Below, in pieces: positions 33,136 to 42,094 of a stretch of DNA of 55,403 nucleotides. A program made the position numbers and the translations under genes. A model generated the notes under the pieces. That model saw only the letters and a program-made list of their open reading frames with translations. It had not been told where the DNA came from and made no database searches. Positions within the stretch are counted from its first letter, which is position 1, and the number at the start of each line of letters is the position of its first letter. Origin of the DNA: Ignavibacteriales bacterium (GTDB taxonomy: Bacteria > Bacteroidota > Ignavibacteria > UBA10030 > UBA8401); contig JACPGG010000055.1 of assembly GCA_016182545.1 (NCBI GenBank), positions 1 through 55,403 of the forward strand. The letters run 5' to 3'.

Positions 33136-34482
33136 TTATTCGTGAACTGCCTCGTCCAGTTTTCCGTCCCACAGATATTTTTTTGTTTCAGAAACAATAA
33201 TGGCATTGAGTGCAATTAATGAGATCAAATTAGGAATTGCCATCAATCCGTTGGTGATATCCGCAAGCGACCAAACGAGCGGGAGCGAAAGGACTGAACC
33301 CGCCATCACAGCCAAGACCCACAATACACGGTACGGCTTCACAATTTTTGGACCGAATAAATATTCCGCTGCTTTCTCGCCGTAATACGACCAGCCGAGT
33401 ATGGTTGAGAAAACGAATGTCAAAAGTCCCACTGTTAAAACGATGGGACCGATGATATGGAAATCGGAAAATGCCGCTTTCGTCAACGCAGCGCCCCGCA
33501 ACCCTGTCATCCATTCACCAGAGTTGACAATGACAAGACCGGTTATTGCACAGACGACAACTGTATCCCAAAATGTTGCGGTCGAAGAAACGAGTGCCTG
33601 ACGAATTGGATTTTTTGTCTGAGCAGCGGCTGCAACAATCGGCGCGCTGCCGAGTCCGGATTCGTTGGAAAAAAGTCCGCGAGCAACACCGTACCGTATC
33701 GCTTCCTTCATTCCGGCTCCCATGAATCCACCGACGACTGCGTGTCCTGTGAAAGCAGATTGAAAGATCAACATGATCGAATCCGGAATTGCAGAGTAGT
33801 TCATCACCAAAAGAATGAGACATCCGCCGACATAGAAAATTGCCATGAATGGAACAAGTTTTTCGCACACGTTCGCAATCGATTTAATTCCTCCAAGAAT
33901 AACGACAGCTGTTAAGAGTGTCATTATAATTCCCGTGATCCATGGCTGAATATTGAAAGTCTCCTCAACCAGATGTGAAATTGAATTTGACTGGACCATA
34001 TTCCCAATGCCGAAGGCAGAAACTGCCGTTAGTGCCGCAAAAATAATTGCGAGCCATTTCTTGTTCATTCCCCGTTCGATCACATACATCGGTCCTCCTG
34101 CCATTGAACCGTCCGGCATCGTTATTCTATACTTGACGGACAGCAGCGCTTCGGAATATTTTGTCGCGATACCGAATACACCTGTCAACCACATCCAGAG
34201 TACTGCTCCCGGTCCGCCGGCTGCGATGGCTGTTGCGACGCCGACAATATTCCCGGTTCCTATTGTCGCTGCAAGCGCTGTAGTCAACGCACCAAATTGA
34301 GTGACATCTCCTTTTCCTTCGTTTGTCCGCTGCAGAGATAGTTCAATTGCTTTTATGATGTATCTCTGAATGAACCGCAACCTGAACGCGAGGAATATAT
34401 GAGTTCCGACCAAAAGAATAAGAAGCGGCGGTCCCCAGACATAATCTGCGATTGTTGAAACGGTGTTCTCGAACTGCTGCAT
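33136..34482 (-). CDS. sodium:alanine/glycine symporter, AGCS family
   Basis: 448 residues, about 10-11 membrane segments. Family signatures: FGALTTALAATIGTGNIVGV, GGPGAVLWMWLTGVFGIATK, SVKYRITMPDGSMAGGPMY and FSNESGLGSAPIVAAAAQT. It imports alanine or glycine with Na+. Its place inside the urate/allantoin unit, 15 bases after the OHCU decarboxylase gene, is unusual. Either amino acids are co-used with purines (for example as transamination partners of glyoxylate), or this member carries a purine intermediate. The sequence does not decide. Confidence 0.93.
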   Translation of the reverse strand: MQQFENTVSTIADYVWGPPLLILLVGTHIFLAFRLRFIQRYIIKAIELSLQRTNEGKGDVTQFGALTTALAATIGTGNIVGVATAIAAGGPGAVLWMWLTGVFGIATKYSEALLSVKYRITMPDGSMAGGPMYVIERGMNKKWLAIIFAALTAVSAFGIGNMVQSNSISHLVEETFNIQPWITGIIMTLLTAVVILGGIKSIANVCEKLVPFMAIFYVGGCLILLVMNYSAIPDSIMLIFQSAFTGHAVVGGFMGAGMKEAIRYGVARGLFSNESGLGSAPIVAAAAQTKNPIRQALVSSTATFWDTVVVCAITGLVIVNSGEWMTGLRGAALTKAAFSDFHIIGPIVLTVGLLTFVFSTILGWSYYGEKAAEYLFGPKIVKPYRVLWVLAVMAGSVLSLPLVWSLADITNGLMAIPNLISLIALNAIIVSETKKYLWDGKLDEAVHE

Positions 34483-34497
34483 TGGAGTAATCCTTTA

Positions 34498-35010
34498 TTA
34501 TGTAGATGAAGAAAATAATTTTTCCAATCGTATTCGCGTGATCTTGCGCTGTTCTTCCGCTGCGATGTAGATCTCATTCTCCACATTATTGGAGAGTCGG
34601 TTATTCAACATGGAGAGCATTTCGTCTGCGCTTTTTCCGGTAGCACATAGAATGAAAATGTAACCGAATTTCTTTTCGTACTTCAGATTACCATCCGCAA
34701 GTTGCCGTAATGTTTCTTCCGATGCACTTTGCACACCTCGTTGCTCACCTTCAGCCCATACACTTGTCGAGGCGAATTTCTTCCGTGCATTTTCAATATC
34801 ACCGATCTTTGGATGATGGGTAAATGCTTCTTTCCAATCTTCTGGAGACAATGCATTCCACACTTCATCTGCGTGTGTATAGACTGACGAGACAGAATCA
34901 AATGGTAGAATCGTTTTCATTCCGTTGATCCACCGATTTGAACCGCAGCAGCGTTCCAATTCGGAGACGGCGTTTTCATCAGCAAGTGAATTGAATTCTT
35001 CAAGAGTCAT
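34498..35010 (-). CDS. uraD: 2-oxo-4-hydroxy-4-carboxy-5-ureidoimidazoline (OHCU) decarboxylase
   Basis: 170 residues, all-helical family. The catalytic His66 is in FTHHPKIGD, Glu89 in WAEGEQRGVQSA, and the substrate-binding FGYIFILCATGKS and TRIRLEKLF segments follow. It decarboxylates OHCU stereospecifically to (S)-allantoin. It starts four bases after the allantoinase stop, so the two are translationally coupled. Order in the unit (allB-uraD-agcS-citE-like-uraH-uricase) places every step from urate to allantoate on one transcript. Confidence 0.95.
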   Translation of the reverse strand: MTLEEFNSLADENAVSELERCCGSNRWINGMKTILPFDSVSSVYTHADEVWNALSPEDWKEAFTHHPKIGDIENARKKFASTSVWAEGEQRGVQSASEETLRQLADGNLKYEKKFGYIFILCATGKSADEMLSMLNNRLSNNVENEIYIAAEEQRKITRIRLEKLFSSST

Positions 35011-35014
35011 GATT

Positions 35015-36358
35015 CTACGAACGTATTAATATCCTGCCGGTCGGACTTCCGATAATTTTATCGCTCTCATATATCAGCGAACCACGGAGATAAGTTCTCA
35101 CGACCTCGCCGACGAATGTTCTTCCGTCGTACGGTGTTACTTTGTGCCTATGTTGAATCATCGATTGCGAGACAATAAATGATTTTTCCGGATTAAAGAC
35201 AAGAATGTCCGCATCAAATCCGGGTGCGATGGAGCCTTTGTTCATTCCGATCCCGATTAATGTTGCCGGCGAACCGCTCATCCATCGGGCAACGTTGAAT
35301 AGAGTAAAGCCTCTTTGTTTTGCCTCGGTCCAGATTATGGACAATCCAAATTGTAATGAAGAAATCCCTCCCCATGCTTTCATGAAATTTCCTTCATTCA
35401 ATAATTTTAATTCAGGAGGGCAAGGGGAGTGGTCCGAAACGATCATATTGATGACACCGTTTTGTAATGCTTTCCATAGTAGTTCACGATTTTCATTTTC
35501 ACGGATTGGCGGGGCACATTTGTATTGTGTCGCTCCGTCTGGGATTTCTTCGGATTTGAAATACACGTAATGGGGACATGTCTCAACGGTCAGCGGCAGT
35601 CCGGATCTTCTTGCACTCTCCAGCGTCGGCACTTCGTCGGATGAAGAGAGGTGAACGATATGAGTCATACAATTGTATTCACGACATAGATGAATCATCA
35701 ACTCAATTGCATCATGTTCCCATTTCCCGGGACGTGAGGACAAGTAGTCGGAGTATTTTTTCGTAGAAGAGAGTTTCTTTTCCCTGCTTTCAAGTTCTGC
35801 ATGGACGAGGAGAGGGACATTATGTTTTGCAATGATCGGCATTGCCGTTCGCAACTCCTTTTCGGTCGCGTTCGGGAAATCGTCAATTCCCGAATGGGTT
35901 AGGAATGCCTTGACACCAAAAACGCCAGATTTGATCAGAGGTTCAATTTCGTTCTCATTTCCAGGGACAAGCCCGGCGTAGAATCCGCAATCAACAAATA
36001 GTTTTCCATCAGCTGCCCGCTTCTTCATTTCGAATGATGCTACTGTCGTCGTTACGGGAGTGCTATTGAGAGGCATATCGATGAGAGTCGTGATACCACC
36101 TGCGGCTGCAGATTTTGTTGCAGTCTCAAAACCCTCCCAATCGGTTCGACCCGGTTCATTGATATGAACATGCGTATCGACCAATCCCGGCAGCAAAAAT
36201 AAATCGCCAACGTCTTGGATAATGAATCGAGATGGAATTTCAGAAGGGGGGACTATATCGGAAATTATTCTGTTCTCGATGAGTACGGCACCGGGGCGGA
36301 TTCCGTCGGGAGTTACAATATTTTTGCTCGATAGCGAAAACGGAGATAATCTTTCCAT
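35015..36358 (-). CDS. allB: allantoinase
   Basis: 447 residues, amidohydrolase superfamily. Metal ligands: His63 and His65 (GLVDTHVHINEPG), carboxylated Lys150 (VFGVKAFLTHSG), His186 (PLLVHAELE), the His of THIVHLSSSDEV, and Asp of VSDHSPCPPELK. The short FKCFL-like stretch and HINEPGRTDWEGF are allantoinase wording, unlike the dihydropyrimidinase at 16223. It hydrolyses allantoin to allantoate for allantoicase. It is the first gene of the minus-strand purine unit. A terminator just upstream (36391-36420) isolates it from mmsA, so its promoter should lie in 36359-36390 or inside the terminator region. Confidence 0.95.
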   Translation of the reverse strand: MERLSPFSLSSKNIVTPDGIRPGAVLIENRIISDIVPPSEIPSRFIIQDVGDLFLLPGLVDTHVHINEPGRTDWEGFETATKSAAAGGITTLIDMPLNSTPVTTTVASFEMKKRAADGKLFVDCGFYAGLVPGNENEIEPLIKSGVFGVKAFLTHSGIDDFPNATEKELRTAMPIIAKHNVPLLVHAELESREKKLSSTKKYSDYLSSRPGKWEHDAIELMIHLCREYNCMTHIVHLSSSDEVPTLESARRSGLPLTVETCPHYVYFKSEEIPDGATQYKCAPPIRENENRELLWKALQNGVINMIVSDHSPCPPELKLLNEGNFMKAWGGISSLQFGLSIIWTEAKQRGFTLFNVARWMSGSPATLIGIGMNKGSIAPGFDADILVFNPEKSFIVSQSMIQHRHKVTPYDGRTFVGEVVRTYLRGSLIYESDKIIGSPTGRILIRS

Positions 36359-36390
36359 GCAGACAATTTTGTCTTAAAATACGAAAAACA

Positions 36391-36420
36391 AAAACCTCAT
36401 TTGATCTCAAATGAGGTTTT
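36391..36420 (-). terminator. intrinsic terminator between mmsA and allB
   Basis: A 14-bp perfect inverted repeat (aaaacctcatttga / tcaaatgaggtttt) with a very short centre, so the real loop opens a few pairs. Read on the minus strand it is followed by tttttgttttt, so it ends the mmsA transcript before allB. Confidence 0.85.
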
Positions 36421-36421
36421 T

Positions 36422-36449
36422 CTGAGACTCAAAACTTGAATCTCGGTCC
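36422..36449. repeat. 7-nt-phased array after mmsA
   Basis: ctgagac, tcaaaac, ttgaatc, tcggtcc in phase, between the mmsA stop and the terminator. Confidence 0.5.
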
Positions 36450-36456
36450 TGCACAA

Positions 36457-37914
36457 TCAACTCATCCAGTTCTTCCGCGCTTCCGGGTTCCACTTGGTAG
36501 TTGTTTTTTTCGGTTTGGTAAAAAATTCTATTGAACTTTTTCCTGTAATATCCCCTGCACCGAATTTCGATTCATTCCATCCGCCAAAGGAGAACGGTTC
36601 ACGGGGAACGGGAACACCGATGTTCACACCGATCATTCCTGCGCTTGCGTGTTCCGCAACGTAGCGAGCAATGCCTCCACTTTGCGTGAAGACCGATGCT
36701 GCATTTCCATATGGATTCGCATTTTCAATTTTGAGAGCTTCGTCCACATCATTCGCGCGCATAATGGAAAGCACCGGTCCAAAGACTTCTTCCTGCGCAA
36801 TCTTCATTTCAGGTTTTACATGGTCAATTACTGTCGGACCGACATAATAGCCGTTCTCTTTTCCTTCGACTTTTGCTCCGCGCCCGTCAAGCAATATCTT
36901 TGCTCCTTGCTGTTCTGCTTCGGTAATGTACCGTTCGATCCGTTCTTTCGCCGCTTTCGAAATCACCGCACCGAGATTTTTCCCCGGCACTATCTTTTTT
37001 GCTTCATCAACTAGTTTTTTTATGATATGATCGACCGAACCAACCGCGACCATTGCAGAAGCAGCCATGCATCGCTGCCCGGCACACCCGCTCATAGAAG
37101 CTGCCACATTGGAAGCAGTCATATCTTCATGAGCATCGGGCATCACGATCAAATGATTCTTTGCACCGCCGAGACAAAGCGCACGTTTGAAATGAGCCGT
37201 CGAACGAGCGTATACGATCTTTGCTACTTTCGTTGAACCGACAAACGTTACTGCTTGAATTCCAGGATGATCGCAAATCGCTTCAACAGTTTCCTGCCCG
37301 CCATGAACGATATTGAATACACCATCGGGTAGACCTGCTTCTTTTAATAATTCTGCAAGCCTGCACGAACTCATGGGAACCAGTTCTGATGGTTTTAGCA
37401 CCATGGTATTCCCGAGTACCAACGCATTCGGAATCGTCCAGTTTGGTACCATTGCAGGAAAATTGAATGGGGTAATGCTCGCAACAACTCCGACCGGGTA
37501 ACGGTCAATACGGCATTCAACACCGCGGCTCACTTCCAAAATTTCCCCGGAAGTCAATTGCGGCATTGAGCATGCAAACTCTGTCACTTCAATACTCTTT
37601 TCGATTTCAGCCATTGCCTCGCTCATTATCTTTCCGTTCTCTTTATGAACAAGTTCGGCAAGTTCCTGAGTATGTTTTTCAAGCAGAAATTTGTATCGAA
37701 AGAATATCTGCACACGTTCTTTAATGGGCATTACAGACCACTTTAGGAATGCATTCGCAGCCGCTTTTACCGCCTCGTTAACATCCTTGGCGCCGGATAG
37801 AGGAACATGCGAAATCACTTCTCCTGTTGATGGATTTTCAACGGGAAGAGTTTTATGCCCATTCTTATTTTGCCAGGTCCCCGCAATGTAATTCTGAAGA
37901 GATGCAGCACTCAT
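36457..37914 (-). CDS. mmsA: CoA-acylating (methyl)malonate-semialdehyde dehydrogenase
   Basis: 485 residues, aldehyde dehydrogenase superfamily. Catalytic Cys282 is in CAGQRCMAAS, and the NAD site wording ITPFNFPAMVPNW and TFVGSTKVAK is that of MmsA. The general-base glutamate of ordinary ALDHs is replaced (LGGAKNHLIV), as expected for the CoA-dependent subfamily. It converts malonate semialdehyde to acetyl-CoA (and methylmalonate semialdehyde to propionyl-CoA) with CO2 release. That is the step after the aminotransferase at 11271, so it ends the pyrimidine route although it sits beside the purine genes; it could also serve valine or inositol breakdown. Monocistronic; divergent from rplM. 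Confidence 0.93.
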   Translation of the reverse strand: MSAASLQNYIAGTWQNKNGHKTLPVENPSTGEVISHVPLSGAKDVNEAVKAAANAFLKWSVMPIKERVQIFFRYKFLLEKHTQELAELVHKENGKIMSEAMAEIEKSIEVTEFACSMPQLTSGEILEVSRGVECRIDRYPVGVVASITPFNFPAMVPNWTIPNALVLGNTMVLKPSELVPMSSCRLAELLKEAGLPDGVFNIVHGGQETVEAICDHPGIQAVTFVGSTKVAKIVYARSTAHFKRALCLGGAKNHLIVMPDAHEDMTASNVAASMSGCAGQRCMAASAMVAVGSVDHIIKKLVDEAKKIVPGKNLGAVISKAAKERIERYITEAEQQGAKILLDGRGAKVEGKENGYYVGPTVIDHVKPEMKIAQEEVFGPVLSIMRANDVDEALKIENANPYGNAASVFTQSGGIARYVAEHASAGMIGVNIGVPVPREPFSFGGWNESKFGAGDITGKSSIEFFTKPKKTTTKWNPEARKNWMS

Positions 37915-38014
37915 GGAAAGTCTCCTTCTTACTCAGTTTATTTATGAGAAAAAGTAACATTGCCATCGATGAAAAGCAAATGCAACTCGGACTAAAGTTT
38001 GGTAATGTCAACTC

Positions 38015-38043
38015 TTGATTTTCCATCGAAAAAAGCATATATT
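38015..38043 (+). promoter_or_regulatory. rplM: sigma70-like promoter of rplM
   Basis: TTGATT (38015-38020), 17-base spacer, TATATT (38038-38043). It is placed about 42 bases before the GTG start of rplM, within the region shared with divergent mmsA. Confidence 0.65.
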
Positions 38044-38084
38044 TACTACCTAATTTTAGACATAAACCGTCAGGAGATATTAAC

Positions 38085-38531
38085 GTGGCAATGGTAGATA
38101 AAAGTACAACATTTTTTAGAGACACGGACATGCCGCAAAAGTGGTATGTTGTTGATGCGAATGGCAAAACGCTCGGTCGTGTAGCATCGCATGTTGCGCG
38201 GTTACTTCGGGGCAAGCACAAACCGCAATTCACTCCGAACTCCGATATGGGCGATTTTGTCGTTGTGATCAACGCAGAAAAAGTTCAGGTGACCGGCAAG
38301 CGTGCGGAGTTAAAAGAATATTTCCATTACACAGGGTATCCCGGCGGCGATATATTTCAACAGTTCAAGGATGTCATAAAGAATCACCCCGAGCGTGTGA
38401 TTGAACATGCAGTGAAGGGAATGATCCCCCACACGAAACTCGGTCGACGCATTATAAAGAAATTAAAAGTCTATGCCGGTACACAGCATCCGCATGCTGC
38501 GCAGAAACCGGTAGTCATTGAATTCAACTAA
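38085..38531 (+). CDS. rplM: ribosomal protein L13 (uL13)
   Basis: 148 residues. Conserved WYVVDANGKTLGRVASHVA, FTPNSDMGDFVVVINAEK and the TGYPGGD motif identify L13. GTG 38085 is preferred over ATG 38091 because aggag ends 8 bases before the GTG. A sigma70-like promoter (38015-38043) gives a leader of about 35 bases. The first gene of the rplM-rpsI-rpsB-tsf group, a common bacterial order. Confidence 0.97.
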   Translation: MAMVDKSTTFFRDTDMPQKWYVVDANGKTLGRVASHVARLLRGKHKPQFTPNSDMGDFVVVINAEKVQVTGKRAELKEYFHYTGYPGGDIFQQFKDVIKNHPERVIEHAVKGMIPHTKLGRRIIKKLKVYAGTQHPHAAQKPVVIEFN

Positions 38532-38546
38532 GTGAGAAGGAAGTAA

Positions 38547-38936
38547 ATGCAGCAATCAATCAATGTTATCGGCCGTCGCAAAACATCCGTTGCGCGTATC
38601 TTCATGAAGAGCGGTTCCGGAAAGATCGTTGTGAACGATTGTCCGTTTGAACAATATTTCCCTCTGGAAACGCATCGCAATTCGATCACAAAAGCATTTG
38701 TGGTAACGGATTCACTTGGCAAGTACGATGTGAAAGTGAACGTTGACGGCGGCGGTACATCCGGTCAAGCCGGAGCGGTAATTCTTGGAGTTGCCCGCGC
38801 CCTCGTGGAAGTCAGCGAAGAAAATCGCGGCGTGCTTCGCAAGAACGGATTGTTAACGCGCGATCCCCGTATGGTGGAACGCAAAAAATACGGACAGAAA
38901 AAAGCGCGCAAGAGATTCCAATTCTCCAAACGTTAA
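38547..38936 (+). CDS. rpsI: ribosomal protein S9 (uS9)
   Basis: 129 residues. Typical motifs [36 protein letters not shown] and [20 protein letters not shown], with the invariant C-terminal Lys-Arg (QFSKR) that reaches the ribosomal P-site tRNA. It follows rplM by 15 bases with an agaagg ribosome site. A hairpin at 38946-38978, right after the stop, may process or attenuate transcript into rpsB. Confidence 0.97.
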   Translation: MQQSINVIGRRKTSVARIFMKSGSGKIVVNDCPFEQYFPLETHRNSITKAFVVTDSLGKYDVKVNVDGGGTSGQAGAVILGVARALVEVSEENRGVLRKNGLLTRDPRMVERKKYGQKKARKRFQFSKR

Positions 38937-38945
38937 AAGATTTTT

Positions 38946-38978
38946 AACCTTGCGAAGGTTTCAAACCTTTGCAAGGTT
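38946..38978 (+). repeat. hairpin in the rpsI-rpsB gap
   Basis: Arms of 15 bases (aaccttgcgaaggtt / aacctttgcaaggtt) with one G:T-type mismatch and loop tca. It has no T run after it, so it is a repeat or processing hairpin more than a terminator. Confidence 0.7.
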
Positions 38979-39013
38979 CAGATTCAATCAAACATACTTT
39001 CTGATCGCAACGG

Positions 39014-39045
39014 TGGTGTCCTGAAAATTTTCCGGACTCCGTTTT
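39014..39045 (+). promoter_or_regulatory. rpsB: near-palindrome in the rpsB leader, possible attenuator
   Basis: gtcctgaaaa / ttttccggac with flanking partial pairing, then tttt. It sits about 50 bases before rpsB and could be an attenuator or S2-responsive leader element. Weak evidence: imperfect stem and short T run. Confidence 0.3.
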
Positions 39046-39092
39046 GAAATGACGAAAGTAGAAGTTATCAACCAAACATAAGAAGGAACAGC

Positions 39093-39887
39093 ATGCCACG
39101 TGTAGAACTCGCGGAGTTACTCTCTGCCGGTGCCCACTTCGGTCACCTCACCCGCCGTTGGAATCCGAAAATGAAACCGTACATTTTCATGGAGCGCAAC
39201 GGCATCCACATCATCGATCTTAAAAAAACCCAGCAGCAACTTGAAGATGCCGCCACTGCAATTTCCAACCTTGTTGCAGAAGGAAGAAAGATCCTTTTTG
39301 TCGGCACCAAGAAGCAGGCAAAAGAGGTGATCGAATCGGATGCGCGCCGCGGACATCAGCACTTTGCTACCGACCGCTGGCTCGGCGGAATGTTGACCAA
39401 CTTCACCACGATCAGAAAGAGCGTGAAGCGACTGACGAATATCGAAAAGATGGAGACGGACGGGACGTTCGACAAGATCACGAAGAAAGAAAAATTATTC
39501 CTCTCACGGGAAAAGGAAAAACTTCAAAAATCACTTTCCGGTATCGTTGAAATGACCCGGCTTCCCGGCGCTCTGTTTGTTGTCGACGTGAAGAAGGAAG
39601 CGATAGCCGTACAAGAAGCAAATAGACTCGGCATACCTGTCTTCGCGATTGTCGATACGAATTGCGATCCCGACGGTATAGACCACATCATTCCTGCAAA
39701 CGACGACGCTTTGAAATCCATCCAGTTGATCTCCCGCGTCATCACCGATGCGGTGGTTGAAGGAAATGCCCGCAAAGTTGAAACGGCACCGGAAGCAGAA
39801 GAGATGGAGAAACAGGAAAAATCAGAGAAGGGCGATCGCAGGGAACGAAAACACAGAAGACCACATCAAGAAACGGATAAATCATAA
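39093..39887 (+). CDS. rpsB: ribosomal protein S2 (uS2)
   Basis: 264 residues. Core S2 motifs: [56 protein letters not shown] and [19 protein letters not shown]. After the usual end at about residue 225 there is a charged, probably disordered tail (Glu/Lys/Arg/His-rich, [14 protein letters not shown]), as in several FCB relatives. ATG 39093 has agaagga upstream. tsf begins two bases after the stop. A 156-base leader upstream holds a hairpin and a near-palindrome. Confidence 0.97.
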   Translation: MPRVELAELLSAGAHFGHLTRRWNPKMKPYIFMERNGIHIIDLKKTQQQLEDAATAISNLVAEGRKILFVGTKKQAKEVIESDARRGHQHFATDRWLGGMLTNFTTIRKSVKRLTNIEKMETDGTFDKITKKEKLFLSREKEKLQKSLSGIVEMTRLPGALFVVDVKKEAIAVQEANRLGIPVFAIVDTNCDPDGIDHIIPANDDALKSIQLISRVITDAVVEGNARKVETAPEAEEMEKQEKSEKGDRRERKHRRPHQETDKS

Positions 39888-39889
39888 TT

Positions 39890-40642
39890 ATGGCAGTCAC
39901 AAGCGAATTAGTAAAACAACTGCGCGACAAAACCGGCGCAGGAATGATGGATTGTAAGAAGGCACTGGATGAATCCAACGGCAATATCGAAATGGCAATT
40001 GAGATCCTACGGAAAAAAGGGGCTGCAACCGCTGCGAAGAGAGCCGACAAAGCTGCAAATGAAGGGATCATCGTAGCAAAAGTGTCCACCGATGCGCAGC
40101 GCGGCATCATGGTTGAAATTAATTGTGAGACAGACTTTGTTGCCCGCGGAGAAGATTTTGTGGGCTTTGCACAATCGGTTGCCGATATTGTGTTTGCACA
40201 ATCTCCTGTTGATGTGAATGCATTGCTTGCTTCTATCAATGCCAACGGCGGTTTTGTAGAATCATATACTCACATGGGGAGTAAGATCGCTGTGATGGTG
40301 GAAATCGCTGCTGAATTCAATCCGGGAAATAAGGCCCTGGCTCGTGATATTGCAATGCAAGTGACCGCAATGTCACCGATCGTCGTATCACGAGACAAAG
40401 TGAGCAAAGAATTGATCGATAAGGAATTGGAGATCTACCGCCAGCAGGCGAAGAACGAAGGAAAGCCCGAACATATCGCCGAGAAGATTGCGAACGGGCG
40501 CCTGGAAAAATATTATCAAGAGGTAGTTCTTCTCGAGCAAAGTTTCATTAAGGATGCCGGAAAGATGATCAAAGATATCCTTCCCGCAAACATCAGCGTG
40601 AAGCAGTTCAAGAGATTCCAACTTGGCGAATCACTAAACTAA
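39890..40642 (+). CDS. tsf: elongation factor Ts
   Basis: 250 residues, shorter than the E. coli protein (about 283). N-terminal UBA-like domain KQLRDKTGAGMMDCKKALDE, the EF-Tu contact motif ETDFVARGEDF, and a shortened core with a single main coiled region. It is the GDP-exchange factor for EF-Tu. It starts two bases after the rpsB stop (coupled). An intrinsic terminator stands five bases after its stop, before pyrH. Confidence 0.96.
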   Translation: MAVTSELVKQLRDKTGAGMMDCKKALDESNGNIEMAIEILRKKGAATAAKRADKAANEGIIVAKVSTDAQRGIMVEINCETDFVARGEDFVGFAQSVADIVFAQSPVDVNALLASINANGGFVESYTHMGSKIAVMVEIAAEFNPGNKALARDIAMQVTAMSPIVVSRDKVSKELIDKELEIYRQQAKNEGKPEHIAEKIANGRLEKYYQEVVLLEQSFIKDAGKMIKDILPANISVKQFKRFQLGESLN

Positions 40643-40646
40643 TATC

Positions 40647-40675
40647 GAAAGGTCTCTCATGAGACCTTTCTTTTT
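40647..40675 (+). terminator. intrinsic terminator between tsf and pyrH
   Basis: A perfect 10-bp stem (gaaaggtctc / gagacctttc), loop tcat, then ttttt. It stands 4 bases after tsf and 14 before pyrH, so pyrH-frr probably depends on partial read-through or a promoter inside tsf. Confidence 0.85.
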
Positions 40676-40689
40676 ATACGGAGGTAAGC

Positions 40690-41424
40690 ATGACAGATCC
40701 CAAGTATAAACGCATCCTGTTAAAATTGAGCGGCGAAGCGTTGATGGGCGATCTTGAGTACGGAATTGATTCAAAGATTCTGGGACAGTACGCCGAAGAG
40801 ATCAAAACCGTGTATGATCTGGGAGTGCAGATCGGTATCGTCATCGGAGGGGGCAATATCTACCGTGGAATTGAAAATTCATCCGATGGGATCGATAAGG
40901 TGACCGGCGATCATATGGGAATGCTGGCTACTGTGATCAATGCGTTGGCATTGCAAACCACACTGGAACATCACGGTATGTACACCCGCTGCCAGACTGC
41001 AATCAATATGGAACGCATTGCAGAGCCGTATATTCGCCGCCGCGCAGTACGCCATCTTGAAAAGAATCGTATCGTCATCTTTGCGGCTGGAACAGGAAAT
41101 CCGTACTTTACGACCGATACGGCAGCCGTCTTGCGCGGAATTGAGATCGAGGCTGGTATCATCATTAAAGGAACTCGTGTTGACGGGATCTACGACTCGG
41201 ATCCGGAGAAAAATCCGAAAGCGAAACATTATTCCTTGATCAACTACGACGACGTGTTTAAAAAAAATTTGAAAGTGATGGATATGACGGCGATAACGCT
41301 CTGCAAAGAGAATAAATTGCCGATCGGTGTGTTCAATATGAATGTTCGAAATAATCTCAAACGATTGATCCTTGGGGAAAGTGTTGGAACTACGGTAACG
41401 GAGTCCGCTCCATCTGTCCAATAA
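40690..41424 (+). CDS. pyrH: UMP kinase
   Basis: 244 residues, amino-acid kinase fold. [15 protein letters not shown] (phosphate binding), [47 protein letters not shown] and [15 protein letters not shown]. It phosphorylates UMP to UDP, and bacterial forms are hexameric and GTP-regulated. ATG 40690 has a strong ggagg site. Although transcribed after the tsf terminator, it sits in the standard tsf-pyrH-frr order. Confidence 0.97.
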   Translation: MTDPKYKRILLKLSGEALMGDLEYGIDSKILGQYAEEIKTVYDLGVQIGIVIGGGNIYRGIENSSDGIDKVTGDHMGMLATVINALALQTTLEHHGMYTRCQTAINMERIAEPYIRRRAVRHLEKNRIVIFAAGTGNPYFTTDTAAVLRGIEIEAGIIIKGTRVDGIYDSDPEKNPKAKHYSLINYDDVFKKNLKVMDMTAITLCKENKLPIGVFNMNVRNNLKRLILGESVGTTVTESAPSVQ

Positions 41425-41442
41425 TCACGAAGGAGATGATCT

Positions 41443-42003
41443 ATGCAAGTAAAAGAGATACTGAAAAATTGTGAAACTCGAATGCAGAAAGCAATCGAGA
41501 GTGTGCGGCATGAACTGGTGAAGATACGAACCGGCAAGGCGACGACCGCTTTGCTGGATACGGTCAAAGTGGATGCGTACGGTACACTGATGCCGATCAA
41601 TCAGGTCGGTTCCGTTTCAGTGTTGGATGCTCATATGTTGACGGTGACCCCGTGGGATCAATCCATGGTGAAACCGATTGAACAATCGATCATTGCAGCG
41701 AATCTGGGATTAAATCCCAGCATCGACGGAAAACTTGTTCGCGTTCCCATTCCGCCTCTCAATGAAGAGCGGAGGAAAGAACTCGTAAAGCTGGTGAAGA
41801 AATTCGGAGAAGAAGGAAAGATCGCCATTCGCAACGTTCGACGCGATGAAAATGAACAGTTGAAAAAATCGGAGAAGGACGAACATTTTTCCGAGGACGA
41901 ACGGAAGCGTGGCGAAGCTGAAGTGCAGAAGTATACCGACAAGTTTATCAAAGAGGTCGATATGTTGCTTGCACAAAAAGAAAAAGAGATAATGGAAGTC
42001 TGA
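41443..42003 (+). CDS. frr: ribosome recycling factor
   Basis: 186 residues, the normal family length. The three-helix bundle wording is clear: MQKAIESVRHELVKIRTGKA, then TPWDQSMVKPIEQSI, PIPPLNEERRKELVKLV, and the C-terminal EVDMLLAQKEKEIMEV. It splits post-termination ribosomes with EF-G. It follows pyrH by 18 bases with aaggaga. A terminator (42024-42063) ends the unit. Confidence 0.97.
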   Translation: MQVKEILKNCETRMQKAIESVRHELVKIRTGKATTALLDTVKVDAYGTLMPINQVGSVSVLDAHMLTVTPWDQSMVKPIEQSIIAANLGLNPSIDGKLVRVPIPPLNEERRKELVKLVKKFGEEGKIAIRNVRRDENEQLKKSEKDEHFSEDERKRGEAEVQKYTDKFIKEVDMLLAQKEKEIMEV

Positions 42004-42023
42004 TCCGAGGCATCCGGTGATTC

Positions 42024-42063
42024 AGTCCCGCTCCGGTCCACGACTCGTTGAGCGGGACTTTTT
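42024..42063 (+). terminator. intrinsic terminator after frr
   Basis: A 10-bp perfect stem (agtcccgctc / gagcgggact) with a 16-base loop, followed by a T run (tttttatttt). Ends the pyrH-frr unit. Confidence 0.88.
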
Positions 42064-42094
42064 ATTTTGAACAGATTTTAATACTATTGCACCA

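Noticed and set aside
33116-33172. Longer N-terminus of the CitE-like protein
   Set aside because: It would overlap the end of agcS, and the ATG at 33115 has a strong ribosome site 8 bases upstream.
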